Assembly: GCF_037151175.1 (NCBI RefSeq)
Contig: NZ_JBBCOR010000005.1
Location: 62,001-126,000, forward strand
Direction of reading: 5' to 3'
Length of the DNA stretch: 64,000 bases
From: Asaia sp003994335
GTDB lineage: Bacteria; Pseudomonadota; Alphaproteobacteria; Acetobacterales; Acetobacteraceae
Of this stretch, positions 16,197-25,271 are shown piece after piece. Positions within the stretch are counted from its first letter, which is position 1; every line of letters starts with the position of its first letter. The notes under the pieces are model-generated. The model worked only from the letters and a program-made list of their open reading frames with translations. It was not told the DNA's origin and did no database searches. The position numbers and the translations under genes are program-made.

Positions 16197-17013
16197 TGGA
16201 CTTCGCAAGGCTGTCGAAGGCCTGAAGGGTCTTGAGCAAGCCACGCATCTCAGTCAGCGGAACCATGTTCGGACCATCGCTCGGGGCCTGATCCGGGTTC
16301 TCATGCGTTTCGATAAACACTGCGGCAACCCCGATAGCCACAGCCGCGCGCGCCAGTGTCGGTACGAACTCGCGCTGGCCGCCCGACGCACCGCCGAGCC
16401 CTCCGGGCTGCTGAACGGAATGGGTAGCATCGAATACCACCGGATACCCGGTAGAGGCCATGATGGGCAGGCCGCGCATATCGCTCACGAGCGTGTTATA
16501 GCCAAAGCTCGTACCACGATCGCAAAGCATGATCTGTTCGTTGCCTGTCGAGGCGATCTTGGCCGCCACATTGGCCATGTCCCAGGGGGCAAGAAACTGA
16601 CCCTTCTTGACGTTGATTGCGCGTCCCGTCTCACCGGCGGCGAGGAGCAGATCGGTCTGGCGGCACAGAAAGGCCGGGATCTGCAGGACATCGACGGCCT
16701 CTGCGGCAGGCGCACATTGTTCGGCGCTGTGGACGTCTGTCAGCACAGGACAACCGAACTCCTCGCGTATCCCTGCAAGGATATCGAGGCCCTCCGCAAG
16801 GCCGATCCCGCGCTGCGCCTTTAGCGAGGTACGGTTCGCCTTGTCGAAAGAACTCTTGTAGATCCAGCCGATACCCATATCGGCGCAGATCTCGGCAAGC
16901 CCCGATGCCATTTCGCGTGCGTGGGCGCGTGATTCGATCTGGCAGGGTCCCGCAATGAGCGTGAAGCTCTGCTGGTTACCGATCGTCAGATTGCCGAGAG
17001 AGATTGTGGTCAT
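16186..17013 (-). CDS. kdsA: 3-deoxy-8-phosphooctulonate synthase (Kdo-8-phosphate synthase)
   Basis: The 275-residue TIM-barrel enzyme condenses phosphoenolpyruvate with arabinose 5-phosphate to make Kdo 8-phosphate for LPS inner core. Visible motifs: LIAGPCQIESRAHA, YKSSFDKANRTS, GCPVLTDVHSAEQ, DVLQIPAFLCRQTDLL, the metal-site region LCDRGTSFGYN, and FDATHSVQQPGG near the end. It contains the Asn/Cys region consistent with either the metal-dependent or independent class; I do not assign one. The start ATG overlaps the stop of pyrG by four bases (ATGA, 17010-17013), so the two are translationally coupled. This pyrG-kdsA order is frequent in Alphaproteobacteria and links CTP and Kdo supply. 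Confidence 0.95.
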   Translation of the reverse strand: MTTISLGNLTIGNQQSFTLIAGPCQIESRAHAREMASGLAEICADMGIGWIYKSSFDKANRTSLKAQRGIGLAEGLDILAGIREEFGCPVLTDVHSAEQCAPAAEAVDVLQIPAFLCRQTDLLLAAGETGRAINVKKGQFLAPWDMANVAAKIASTGNEQIMLCDRGTSFGYNTLVSDMRGLPIMASTGYPVVFDATHSVQQPGGLGGASGGQREFVPTLARAAVAIGVAAVFIETHENPDQAPSDGPNMVPLTEMRGLLKTLQAFDSLAKSNGF

Positions 17014-18641
17014 GCGAGGCGAGCCTTCTTGACGGCAGCCTCGATGAAGCCAGCGAAAAGGGGATGGGGTGCGAAAGGCTTGGACATGTATTCCGGATGA
17101 TACTGCACACCGACGAACCAGGGATGATCCGGATATTCCACGATCTCCGGGAGCACGTCGTCAGGAGACATGCCGGAGAAGACGAGGCCTGTCGCTTCGA
17201 GTTGCTGGCGATAATGCACATTCACTTCGTAACGATGGCGATGGCGCTCGCGCACCTCGGTCGTTCCATAGATTTCGGCTGCACGCGATCCCGGCTTCAG
17301 CTTGGCGGGGTAGGCACCCAGGCGCATCGTGCCGCCCAGCTCACCATGTTCGCGGCGACGGAGCATCTCGTTGCCGCGCGCCCATTCGGTCATGAGACCC
17401 ACGAGCGGCTCTTCAGTGGGGCCGAATTCGGTCGATGACGCCTTTTCAAGCCCGGCGAGAGAGCGGGCGCATTCGATCACCGCCATCTGCATACCAAAAC
17501 AGATGCCTAGGAACGGCACGCCGTTTTCGCGCGCATAGCGCACGGCCTCGATCTTGCCTTCCGAGCCACGTTCCCCGAAGCCGCCCGGCACAAGAATGCC
17601 GTCCACACGACCAAGTGCGGAGATCGATTCAGGGTTTTTCTCGAAGGTTTCGGATTCGACCCATTCGAGGCGAACCTTGACCTTGTTGGCGATACCGCCA
17701 TGGAGCAGGGCTTCGATGAGCGATTTGTAGCTGTCGAGCAGCGCTGTGTATTTTCCGACCACCGCGATACGGACTTCGCCGTCAGGATGACGCAGCGTGT
17801 CGACAATCTTCGTCCAGCGGCTCAGGTCGGGCTCGCCCTCAACCGGGAGGCCGAAATAGCGCAGGACCTCATTATCCATGCCTTCCTTGTGATAGGAAAT
17901 CGGGCAGGCATAGATCGTATCGACGTCGAGCGCGGCAATGACCGCCTCGGGACGCACATTGCAGAAGCTGGCAATCTTGCGGCGCTCATTGGTCGGGATT
18001 GCGCGATCCGAGCGGCAGATCAGCATCTGGGGCTGGATGCCGACATTCTGCAGTTCCTTCACGGAATGCTGTGTCGGCTTTGTCTTCAGCTCACCGGCTG
18101 CCGGAATATAGGGCAGCAGTGTGAGATGGACGCACATCGTATGCGCCGGACCCAGATCGTTGCGCAGCTGGCGGATCGATTCGAGGAAGGGCAGGCTTTC
18201 GATATCGCCCACCGTGCCGCCGATCTCGACCAGAACGAAGTCATAGCCATCCGTTCCGGCAACCACCGCTTCCTTGATGGCGTCGGTGATATGGGGAATG
18301 ACCTGAACGGTCGCGCCCAGATAATCGCCGCGTCTTTCACGCGCGATCACCTCGGAATAGATGCGGCCAGTCGTTGCGTTATCGGCCTTGCGGGCGTGAA
18401 CCCCGGTGAAGCGCTCGTAATGGCCGAGGTCGAGATCGGTCTCGGCCCCGTCATCTGTCACGAACACTTCGCCATGCTGATAGGGGCTCATCGTCCCCGG
18501 ATCGACATTGAGATAGGGGTCGAGTTTGCGCATGCGGACCTTGTAGCCGCGCGCCTGGAGGAGAGCCGCAAGAGCTGCTGATGCAATGCCCTTGCCGAGA
18601 GAGGAAACCACGCCACCGGTGATGAATACGAACCGAGTCAT
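17010..18641 (-). CDS. pyrG: CTP synthase
   Basis: The 543-residue protein has the normal two-domain layout. The synthase domain (residues 1-270) opens with FVFITGGVVSSLGKGI (ATP loop) and contains the Mg-binding region DGAETDLDLGHYERF. The class I glutamine amidotransferase domain (290-543) has its nucleophile in FLGICFGMQ and the His-Glu pair in QYHPEY. It aminates UTP to CTP with glutamine as donor in the cytoplasm. It starts with ATG at 18641 and overlaps kdsA by four bases. secG lies 92 bases upstream, separated by a hairpin with a T-rich tail that should end secG transcription. Confidence 0.97.
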   Translation of the reverse strand: MTRFVFITGGVVSSLGKGIASAALAALLQARGYKVRMRKLDPYLNVDPGTMSPYQHGEVFVTDDGAETDLDLGHYERFTGVHARKADNATTGRIYSEVIARERRGDYLGATVQVIPHITDAIKEAVVAGTDGYDFVLVEIGGTVGDIESLPFLESIRQLRNDLGPAHTMCVHLTLLPYIPAAGELKTKPTQHSVKELQNVGIQPQMLICRSDRAIPTNERRKIASFCNVRPEAVIAALDVDTIYACPISYHKEGMDNEVLRYFGLPVEGEPDLSRWTKIVDTLRHPDGEVRIAVVGKYTALLDSYKSLIEALLHGGIANKVKVRLEWVESETFEKNPESISALGRVDGILVPGGFGERGSEGKIEAVRYARENGVPFLGICFGMQMAVIECARSLAGLEKASSTEFGPTEEPLVGLMTEWARGNEMLRRREHGELGGTMRLGAYPAKLKPGSRAAEIYGTTEVRERHRHRYEVNVHYRQQLEATGLVFSGMSPDDVLPEIVEYPDHPWFVGVQYHPEYMSKPFAPHPLFAGFIEAAVKKARLA

Positions 18642-18680
18642 GGAAGGCTCTCCTACACCGGATCGTGTCCCTAGGGAACG

Positions 18681-18712
18681 AGAAGAATGCCGCCACAGAC
18701 ACTCCGGCGGCA
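18681..18712 (-). terminator. Terminator of secG (reverse strand)
   Basis: On the reverse strand TGCCGCC (18706-18712), an 11-base loop and GGCGGCA (18688-18694), followed by TTCTTCT (18681-18687). It lies 22 bases after the secG stop and before pyrG. Confidence 0.7.
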
Positions 18713-18733
18713 GAAATTTTACGCTCTGTTGCT

Positions 18734-19084
18734 TTACTGCTTCGCCGGAGCGGTCGCGGGGGCCGCTGGCGAGGCCGGAGCAACATTCTGGGTCGTTGTC
18801 GCTGCGGCGGGGGCCGGGGCGGGCTGCGCCAGAATATCACTGCCGCCATTGGTCGAGGCGCCCCGGTTCAGAACAGCCAGCAGTAGGCAGAGCACCATGA
18901 AAACGCCCGCCAGAACGGCGGTGGTGCGGGTCAGAAGGTTGGCGGTGCCGCGGCCGGTCATGAACGAACCCATGCCCTGGCTGCTGCCGATACCAAGCCC
19001 GCCACCTTCGCTGCGCTGGATGAGGATGACGCCAATCAGGGCAATGGTCACGAAGAAATTGAGAACGAGCAGCAGCGTGGTCAT
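18734..19084 (-). CDS. secG: Preprotein translocase subunit SecG
   Basis: The 116-residue protein has two transmembrane helices (residues 3-24 and about 52-75) joined by the loop ILIQRSEGGGLGIGSSQGMGSF, the SecG hallmark. The C-terminal 35 residues are an Ala/Pro/Gln-rich tail with no recognisable motif, usual for alphaproteobacterial SecG. It supports SecYE-dependent protein export by cycling its topology. It lies 34 bases downstream of tpiA on the same strand, the common tpiA-secG order, and probably shares its transcript. A good terminator follows it. Confidence 0.92.
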   Translation of the reverse strand: MTTLLLVLNFFVTIALIGVILIQRSEGGGLGIGSSQGMGSFMTGRGTANLLTRTTAVLAGVFMVLCLLLAVLNRGASTNGGSDILAQPAPAPAAATTTQNVAPASPAAPATAPAKQ

Positions 19085-19118
19085 GTCCGGCTTTCAGGTA
19101 AACACAATAGATATGCCG

Positions 19119-19871
19119 TCAGGACGTCGACGAAAGACCCGCCTGGGCGATGCCGAGAAAAGACCCGGCAGAAAGGCTGGCTCCGCCGACGAGCACGCCT
19201 CCCACGCCGGAAACAGCGAGGATGGACGCGGCATCTTCGGGCTTGACTGAGCCGCCATACAGGACGCGTGTCGCTTTGTCATCCGTTTCGAGGTGATCTG
19301 CCAGTACCCGATGCAAGAACACCATGCGGGATTCGATATCTTCCTGCGTTGCTGCCCTGCCGGTACCAATTGCCCAGATCGGCTCATAGGCAACGATGCC
19401 CTCGAAGTCGGATGGGAGGCTTTGCGTGATCTGCTCCGTCAGCCAGGGTTCCGCCTGACCGTCCTCCTTTTGCCGGGCACTCTCTCCCACACAGATGACC
19501 GGGCACAGGCCAAATTCCCGTGCGCGCTGAGCCTTGTGGCGAATGCGGGCATTGGTTTCATGATGATGCTCGCGTCGCTCGGAATGCCCTAGTATCACGT
19601 GACTCACCCCGAGATCGGCAAGCATTGCGGCTGAGATGTCTCCGGTATATGCCCCTTCTGCCTCAGCGTGGCAGTCCTGTGCACCCAAGCCGATCCCATG
19701 TTCGCGCAGCAGGGGGGCAAGGTAATGCGTCAGGGTGAAGGGCGGCGCCAGAACCACATCGCGCTGCGCGCAGGCAGGCCCGATGGCAGCGGCAATTTCA
19801 TGGGCCAGTGTCATTCCATCGCCACGCAGGCCATGCATCTTCCAGTTGCCGATGATCATCTGGCGCATCAA
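19119..19871 (-). CDS. tpiA: Triosephosphate isomerase
   Basis: The 250-residue TIM barrel has all catalytic residues: the lysine in IIGNWKMHG, the electrophilic histidine in VILGHSERR, the base Glu in VAYEPIWAIGTG, and the phosphate-binding loops VLYGGSVKPEDA and GVLVGGASL. It interconverts dihydroxyacetone phosphate and glyceraldehyde 3-phosphate. Two ATG codons begin the frame (19871 and 19868); the second matches the usual family start better. It is divergent from ppiD, with 225 bases in between where its promoter must lie. secG follows. Confidence 0.96.
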   Translation of the reverse strand: MMRQMIIGNWKMHGLRGDGMTLAHEIAAAIGPACAQRDVVLAPPFTLTHYLAPLLREHGIGLGAQDCHAEAEGAYTGDISAAMLADLGVSHVILGHSERREHHHETNARIRHKAQRAREFGLCPVICVGESARQKEDGQAEPWLTEQITQSLPSDFEGIVAYEPIWAIGTGRAATQEDIESRMVFLHRVLADHLETDDKATRVLYGGSVKPEDAASILAVSGVGGVLVGGASLSAGSFLGIAQAGLSSTS

Positions 19872-20096
19872 GCTTTCTCCACTCTCCCGGATGCTTCCTG
19901 CTTAGCGGATGTTTTCACGCCCGATACAGGGGGGTAGGACGCTTTACGCATCATCTTCTCGTCAGTTGGATGACAGGCGCTTCCTGGCACATGGGACGGC
20001 TCCCCCGACAGCTTGGTGCTCTGACTGGTCAAGAGCGCCTTCTGGCACTATGGTCCAGCGCTTCAAACTTTGGCAAATTGCGGATCTGAAGCGCGT

Positions 20097-22016
20097 ATGA
20101 TTTCGACTTTGCGGCATTTCGTTGTCGATTCCTGGCTCGGGCGTATCATCGCGCTCCTCATTTTTCTTGCCTTTGTAGGCTGGGGCGTCGGAGATGTGAT
20201 CGGCTCCTATAACGGCAGCCAGATCGACACGGCGGCCAAGATCGGCTCGCGCCAGATCGGCGGCCAGGAGCTAGCGCAGGCCATACGCAGCGAGATGCCG
20301 CGTGTCGCTCAGCAGATGGGGCTCAGCGATCCCTCCCAGATCCCGCCGGATGTAAAGCAGCAGGTCGCGCAAGGTGTGTTGCAGCGTATGCTCGCTCAAA
20401 ACGAAGCGCTGGCGCTCGCTGACCGTAATGGCATGAAGGTGCCGGATGCGCTGGTTCGTAACGAGATTTTCGGCATGAGCGTGTTTCATGGCACGAATGG
20501 TCAATTTGATCGCGCCCTATTCGATCGCAAGCTGGCGCAGATACATATGACGGAGCGCGATTTACTGGCGAGGGTGCGCGACGACATTGGTGCGCGCAAT
20601 CTGATCGAGGGGCTCGGCAACGGCATGATTGTACCTGCCTCGATGCTCGATCAGCTCGTCGCCTACAATACCCGTGAGCATCATATCGATCTATTGCGCA
20701 TTGATAGCGGGGCGCTGTCCTTGCCCGCCGGGCCGGAAGAGGCGCAACTCCGCCGCTTCTATGATAACCATACTGCGCTTTATCGGTCGTCGGAATACCG
20801 CCACGCGAAGATCATTGTCCTCACTGCGGAGAGCGTGGCACATACGCTCACAATCCCCGACGCTGATCTCAAGCGATTCTACGACTTTGAGCTGCAGAAA
20901 TACGACGTGCCGGAAACGCGAAGCCTCGAGGTGCTTACGGTTCAGGATCGCAAGGCGGCCTATGATCTGCTCTCGGCGTGGAAAGGTCAGGAAGGCTGGG
21001 AAGCGATCCAGAAACGCGATCCCTCAGCTGCAGCAGTTGCCTTCCCGAATGCTCGTGAGGCCGACATTCCAAGCCCTGAACTGGCCAAGGCTGCCTTCGC
21101 CGCGCCCTTGAATGCGGTTCAAGGGCCTATCGAAAGCCCGTCAGGCTGGATCGTATTCCGTGTGACGAGCATCACCCCACCCCACAAGACGGATTTCGAC
21201 CGCGCGAAGGACGCCATTCGTGACGAGGTGGCTCGTGCTCAAGCGCCGCAAATTCTCGGCACTCGCATAGCGAGCCTGCAGGATGCGATCGCTGGTAGTG
21301 CGGATCTCGAGCAGATTCCCACCAATCTCGGCGCCATGCCGGCACAGGGCTCGCTTGATGCCCAGGGCCTGACCAAGGATGGCGAGCTGGCACCTCTGCC
21401 CGGGAGTGACGCCGTACGCAAGGCGATCATTGCGCGCATCTTCTCCCAGAAGAAGGGCGAGAAGCCATCTCTCGTAAATGGTCCCGAGAACAGCGCTTTT
21501 GCTGTGCTCGTCGATGAAATCGAGCCGGGCCACGTCAAGCCATATGAAGCGGTGCGCGAGCAGGTTGGCCATGACTGGCTGAAGGCTCAGCAACTCCATC
21601 TGGCGGATGAGCGTGCGACAACGTTGATGCTGGCGGCGCGCAAATCCGGTGGTCTTTCGCAGGCAGTTGTCGGTACGAGCGACGCCGCCGCCATGCAGAA
21701 GGACCTCGTGATTTCCCGGATGCAGAATGCAGGCCTGCCCTCTGCTCTTCTCGCACAGATTTTCGCGACGTCGAAAGGCCAGACAGGAATGATCGCGGTG
21801 GGGGATGCGCTTTATGTCTTCACGCTGAACGACGTGGTTTCGGCGAGTTCCGAGAGCACGAAGGCGCTGCGTGAGTCCCTGCGCAGCCAGTTGCAGGAGA
21901 CCTTGCGCGCCGATGTGCCGGTCGTGTTTGTTCATGCGCTCGAGAGCCAGATCAAGCCTGTACCGAATATGGCGGTGCTGCAGCAGGCCCTCAAGAGCGG
22001 GACAGGGCAGGAATGA
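20097..22016 (+). CDS. ppiD: Peptidyl-prolyl isomerase / periplasmic foldase (PpiD/SurA-like)
   Basis: The 639-residue protein has a short cytoplasmic N-terminus, one transmembrane anchor at residues 15-33 (GRIIALLIFLAFVGWGVGDV), a SurA_N-like chaperone region to about residue 200, and a parvulin-type region near 270-390 (a divergent copy around SLEVLTVQDRKAAYDL and GPIESPSGWIVFRV). It should help fold outer-membrane and secreted proteins at the periplasmic face. The ATG at 20097 starts directly before the anchor; an upstream extension to 20070 has no support. It overlaps trpE by four bases, so it heads the trp operon here. Confidence 0.9.
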   Translation: MISTLRHFVVDSWLGRIIALLIFLAFVGWGVGDVIGSYNGSQIDTAAKIGSRQIGGQELAQAIRSEMPRVAQQMGLSDPSQIPPDVKQQVAQGVLQRMLAQNEALALADRNGMKVPDALVRNEIFGMSVFHGTNGQFDRALFDRKLAQIHMTERDLLARVRDDIGARNLIEGLGNGMIVPASMLDQLVAYNTREHHIDLLRIDSGALSLPAGPEEAQLRRFYDNHTALYRSSEYRHAKIIVLTAESVAHTLTIPDADLKRFYDFELQKYDVPETRSLEVLTVQDRKAAYDLLSAWKGQEGWEAIQKRDPSAAAVAFPNAREADIPSPELAKAAFAAPLNAVQGPIESPSGWIVFRVTSITPPHKTDFDRAKDAIRDEVARAQAPQILGTRIASLQDAIAGSADLEQIPTNLGAMPAQGSLDAQGLTKDGELAPLPGSDAVRKAIIARIFSQKKGEKPSLVNGPENSAFAVLVDEIEPGHVKPYEAVREQVGHDWLKAQQLHLADERATTLMLAARKSGGLSQAVVGTSDAAAMQKDLVISRMQNAGLPSALLAQIFATSKGQTGMIAVGDALYVFTLNDVVSASSESTKALRESLRSQLQETLRADVPVVFVHALESQIKPVPNMAVLQQALKSGTGQE

Positions 22017-23497
22017 CGACCGATTTCCTCACCAGTGTCGAGGCAGCCGATCTTCTGACGCCTGTCTCGGCATTCATGAAGCTCTCCTCTCTCGTGCCAT
22101 CCCTGACGGGTGACGACGGAGAGACGCGACGCCCTTACAGGCTGCTTTTCGAAAGCGTTGAGGGCGGCGCTGCCAGAGGGCGCTATTCCGTTATTGCCCT
22201 GCTGCCCGATCTGGTGTGGCGCTGTACCCATGGGATCGCATCGATCAACGCGGCACCTTACGACGCGGGTTCCACCTTTGTCGACGTCGATGAGAAGCCG
22301 CTCATCTCCCTGCGTCGTCTGGTGAACGAAAACCGAGCCACATTGCCGGATAATCTGCCCACCATGATTGGCGGGATTTTCGGCTATCTCGGTTACGACA
22401 TGGTCCGACAAATGGAGGTGCTGCCGGATGCCCCGGCGGATGATCTCCATCTTCCGGACGGCGTCATGATGCGTCCTGGACTTTTTGCGGTATTCGACTC
22501 GGTACGCGACGAACTTCACCTTGCGGTACCTCTGCATGAGGGGGGGCTGTCGCGCGACGGAGCAAAGGCTTTGCTCGACCGTGCTCGCCAGGCTCTGGTC
22601 ACGGCCCCGCTGGAGGAAGCGCCCGTTCTTCCTCCAGGTTCTGCGCTCGATACTCCCTGCTCGACGATGTCGAGCGATGCCTTCATGGACAAGGTGCGCC
22701 TTGCTCAGGACTACATTGCGGCGGGGGATGCCTTTCAGATCGTCCCCAGTCAGCGTTTCGAGACAGCTTTTCCCCTTCCCGCATTGGCGCTCTACCGTTC
22801 CCTCAGACGGGTCAACCCCGCGCCATTCCTGTTCCTTGTCGAAATGGACAGCTTTTCGCTCGTAGGATCATCACCGGAGATCCTTGTAAGGTTACGTGAG
22901 GGCGTCGTGACTGTGCGCCCGCTTGCTGGAACACGCCCGCGCGGGACGGATCGTGAAGCCGATGAACGACTCGAAGCCGAACTCCTGGCGGACCAGAAGG
23001 AGCGCGCCGAACATCTGATGCTGATCGATCTGGGGCGTAACGACGTGGGTCGCGTCGCCCTCATGGGGTCGGTCACCGTGCCTTCGTCTTTCGTGGTCGA
23101 GCGTTACAGCCATGTCATGCACATCTCATCGACCGTGCAGGGACAGATCCGCCCGGAATGCGACGCCCTGGATGCACTCAGTGCAGCTTTTCCGGCAGGA
23201 ACCCTCACCGGCGCGCCCAAGATCCGTGCGATGGAAATCATCGACGAACTCGAGGTGACGCGTCGGGGCCCCTATTCGGGGTGCATCGGCTATATTGGGG
23301 TCGATGGCGATATGGATACCTGCATCGGGCTGCGTATGGCGATCCTGAACAAGGGCCGCATGTATGTTCAGGCCGGCTGCGGTGTGGTGGCCGATAGTGA
23401 TCCTGCGAGCGAGGAAATGGAAACGCGACATAAATCGCGCGCTATTTTCCGAGCAGCGGAACTGGCCGTACAGCAAGCTGCGGAGATCGGGGCCTGA
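22013..23497 (+). CDS. trpE: Anthranilate synthase component I
   Basis: The 494-residue protein carries the N-terminal regulatory region with the LLES-type tryptophan-binding motif (RLLFESVEGG near residue 45), and the chorismate-binding catalytic domain: AGDAFQIVPSQRFE, LVGSSPEILVRL, TVRPLAGTRPRG, LIDLGRNDVGRV, FPAGTLTGAPKIRAM, and the final GCIGYIGVDGDMDTCI. It makes anthranilate from chorismate with ammonia supplied by TrpG. Its ATG overlaps the ppiD stop (22013-22016), so no separate trp leader or attenuator can lie directly in front. Feedback inhibition by tryptophan is expected from the N-terminal motif. trpG starts 58 bases downstream. Confidence 0.96.
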   Translation: MTTDFLTSVEAADLLTPVSAFMKLSSLVPSLTGDDGETRRPYRLLFESVEGGAARGRYSVIALLPDLVWRCTHGIASINAAPYDAGSTFVDVDEKPLISLRRLVNENRATLPDNLPTMIGGIFGYLGYDMVRQMEVLPDAPADDLHLPDGVMMRPGLFAVFDSVRDELHLAVPLHEGGLSRDGAKALLDRARQALVTAPLEEAPVLPPGSALDTPCSTMSSDAFMDKVRLAQDYIAAGDAFQIVPSQRFETAFPLPALALYRSLRRVNPAPFLFLVEMDSFSLVGSSPEILVRLREGVVTVRPLAGTRPRGTDREADERLEAELLADQKERAEHLMLIDLGRNDVGRVALMGSVTVPSSFVVERYSHVMHISSTVQGQIRPECDALDALSAAFPAGTLTGAPKIRAMEIIDELEVTRRGPYSGCIGYIGVDGDMDTCIGLRMAILNKGRMYVQAGCGVVADSDPASEEMETRHKSRAIFRAAELAVQQAAEIGA

Positions 23498-23555
23498 TGC
23501 CCCGGTCCATGTAACGGAATTTGACCTTCTCACGAGACAACGCCATCTTAGCGCC

Positions 23556-24152
23556 ATGATATTGCTGATCGACAATTACGACAGTTTCACCTTCAATCTC
23601 GTGCACCATTTCGGTGCACTGGGCGAGGCCTGCGATGTGCGGCGCAATGATGCGCTTAGCGTCGAGGAGGCGCTGGCGCTCAAGCCTGAGGCCATCGTCA
23701 TTTCGCCCGGCCCATGCTCTCCCAACGAGGCGGGTATCTGCTGCGCCCTGATCGAGGCCGCGGCGCCGCTTCTTCCTGTACTCGGTGTCTGTCTTGGTCA
23801 TCAGGCAATTGGCCAGGTCTTCGGTGCGAGCGTCGTTCGCGCGCCCAAGCCGATGCATGGCAAGGTCGATGCCATCAGCCATGACGGCACGGGTCTTTTC
23901 CATGGCCTTGCGAGCCCGACCCAGGCCACGCGCTATCACAGCCTGACCCTGGCGCCCGAGACGATCCCCGATACGCTGGTCGTGAATGCCCGTGCTCAGG
24001 ACGGAGTTGTCATGGGGGTGCGTCACCGTACGCTTCCGGTCCATGGTGTGCAGTTCCATCCCGAGAGCATCGCTTCGGAAGACGGGCAGATGATGCTGGC
24101 GAACTTCCTGAACATCGCCCGGAATGCGCGCCAGAAAAGACAAGCCGCCTGA
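23556..24152 (+). CDS. trpG: Anthranilate synthase component II (glutamine amidotransferase)
   Basis: The 198-residue class I amidotransferase starts MILLIDNYDSFTFNLVHHFG. Its nucleophile is Cys79 in LGVCLGHQAIGQ, and the His-Glu pair is in VQFHPESIAS near the end. It releases ammonia from glutamine for TrpE. The ATG at 23556 is the family start; the ribosome-binding site in front is weak. The 58-base gap after trpE holds no visible terminator. The stop codon is directly followed by the trpD ATG with no intervening base. TrpG can double as PabA in folate synthesis in some bacteria; this cannot be judged here. Confidence 0.95.
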   Translation: MILLIDNYDSFTFNLVHHFGALGEACDVRRNDALSVEEALALKPEAIVISPGPCSPNEAGICCALIEAAAPLLPVLGVCLGHQAIGQVFGASVVRAPKPMHGKVDAISHDGTGLFHGLASPTQATRYHSLTLAPETIPDTLVVNARAQDGVVMGVRHRTLPVHGVQFHPESIASEDGQMMLANFLNIARNARQKRQAA

Positions 24153-25271
24153 ATGGATATGCAGTCAGGTCGCCTCAAACAGGTCATGACGCGTCTTGCC
24201 GAGGGGCGCCGCCTGACAGGGGAGGAGACCGAGAAACTCTTTACCCTCATCATGCGGGGCGAAGTTCCTCCCGAGCAACTGGCCGCCATTCTCATGGCGC
24301 TTCGTTTGAGAGGCGAGACCGTTGATGAGCTGAGCGGCGCCGTGCGCGCCGTGCGCGCTTGCATGACGATACTGCCCGATCCGCCTGAAGATGCGATGGA
24401 TGTCTGCGGGACTGGCGGGGATGGGCTGGGCACGCTGAACGTTTCCACTGCGGTCGCCTTCGTTCTCGCGGGGCTCGGCGTCCCCGTTGCCAAACATGGC
24501 AACCGGGCGCTTTCCTCGCGTGCGGGTGCGACCGACACCTTGATGGCGCTCGGTATCGAGCCTTGCCACGACCTCGAGGAGCAGGCGCGTCGCCTGCGCG
24601 ACGGGCGCCTGGCGTTTCTGGCAGCTCCGCTCCATCACCCTGCCATGCGCCATGCCGCCCCGGTACGTGGCGCACTTGGTTTTCGCACCATTTTCAATCT
24701 GATTGGCCCGCTTTGCAATCCGGCTCAGGTCCGTCGGCAGATGATCGGGATCTACGATGCACGCTGGTTGCGTCCGGTCGTCGAAACACTTGCGACTCTC
24801 GGCGCCGAATGTGTCTGGGCTGTTCATGGTGAGACTGACCTGGGTGGGAGTGACGAGATTACTCTGGCCGGACTGTCCCATATCCAGGCCTGGGATGAGG
24901 GGCGCTTTCTTGAGCTGATTCTCACGCCTGACATGGCCGGGTTGCCCCATCGCCCGATTGCCGCGATTGCCGGGGGCGACCCTGCGCATAATGCCAGCAA
25001 ATTGCTCGACATGCTCTCGGGTCAGGCGGGTGCCTATCGTGATACGGTGCTCCTCAACGCTGCGGTCGCGCTGCATGTCTCCGGGCGATCCTCCATTCTT
25101 GAAAATGCGATGATCGTCCCCACTCTTCTGCGCAGGAATGTCGAGCTGGCCGCTCATGCCATCGATACGGGCCTGGCGCTTTCCGCCCTCGTTCATGCCC
25201 AGCAAGGGCCTCATCACCCTGCCGAAACGGCGCATTCTCCTCACATGATCCAGACGTCAGGCTTATCATGA
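24153..25271 (+). CDS. trpD: Anthranilate phosphoribosyltransferase
   Basis: The 372-residue protein shows the TrpD signature: DVCGTGGDGLGTLNVST (PRPP-binding loop), VAKHGNRALSSRAGATD, LAAPLHHPAMRHAAPVRGALGFRTIFNLIGPLCNP and VHGETDLGGSDE. It transfers the phosphoribosyl group of PRPP to anthranilate. It is about 25-30 residues longer than many TrpD proteins, mainly at a Ser/His-rich C-terminal tail (HPAETAHSPHMIQTSGLS). The ATG follows the trpG stop immediately. Its own stop overlaps the trpC start (ATGA, 25268-25271). Confidence 0.95.
   Translation: MDMQSGRLKQVMTRLAEGRRLTGEETEKLFTLIMRGEVPPEQLAAILMALRLRGETVDELSGAVRAVRACMTILPDPPEDAMDVCGTGGDGLGTLNVSTAVAFVLAGLGVPVAKHGNRALSSRAGATDTLMALGIEPCHDLEEQARRLRDGRLAFLAAPLHHPAMRHAAPVRGALGFRTIFNLIGPLCNPAQVRRQMIGIYDARWLRPVVETLATLGAECVWAVHGETDLGGSDEITLAGLSHIQAWDEGRFLELILTPDMAGLPHRPIAAIAGGDPAHNASKLLDMLSGQAGAYRDTVLLNAAVALHVSGRSSILENAMIVPTLLRRNVELAAHAIDTGLALSALVHAQQGPHHPAETAHSPHMIQTSGLS

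Noticed and set aside
24165..25244. Long reverse open frame opposite trpD (about 359 codons)
   Set aside because: Antisense shadow of trpD; composition rich in Arg/Gly/His and no domain.
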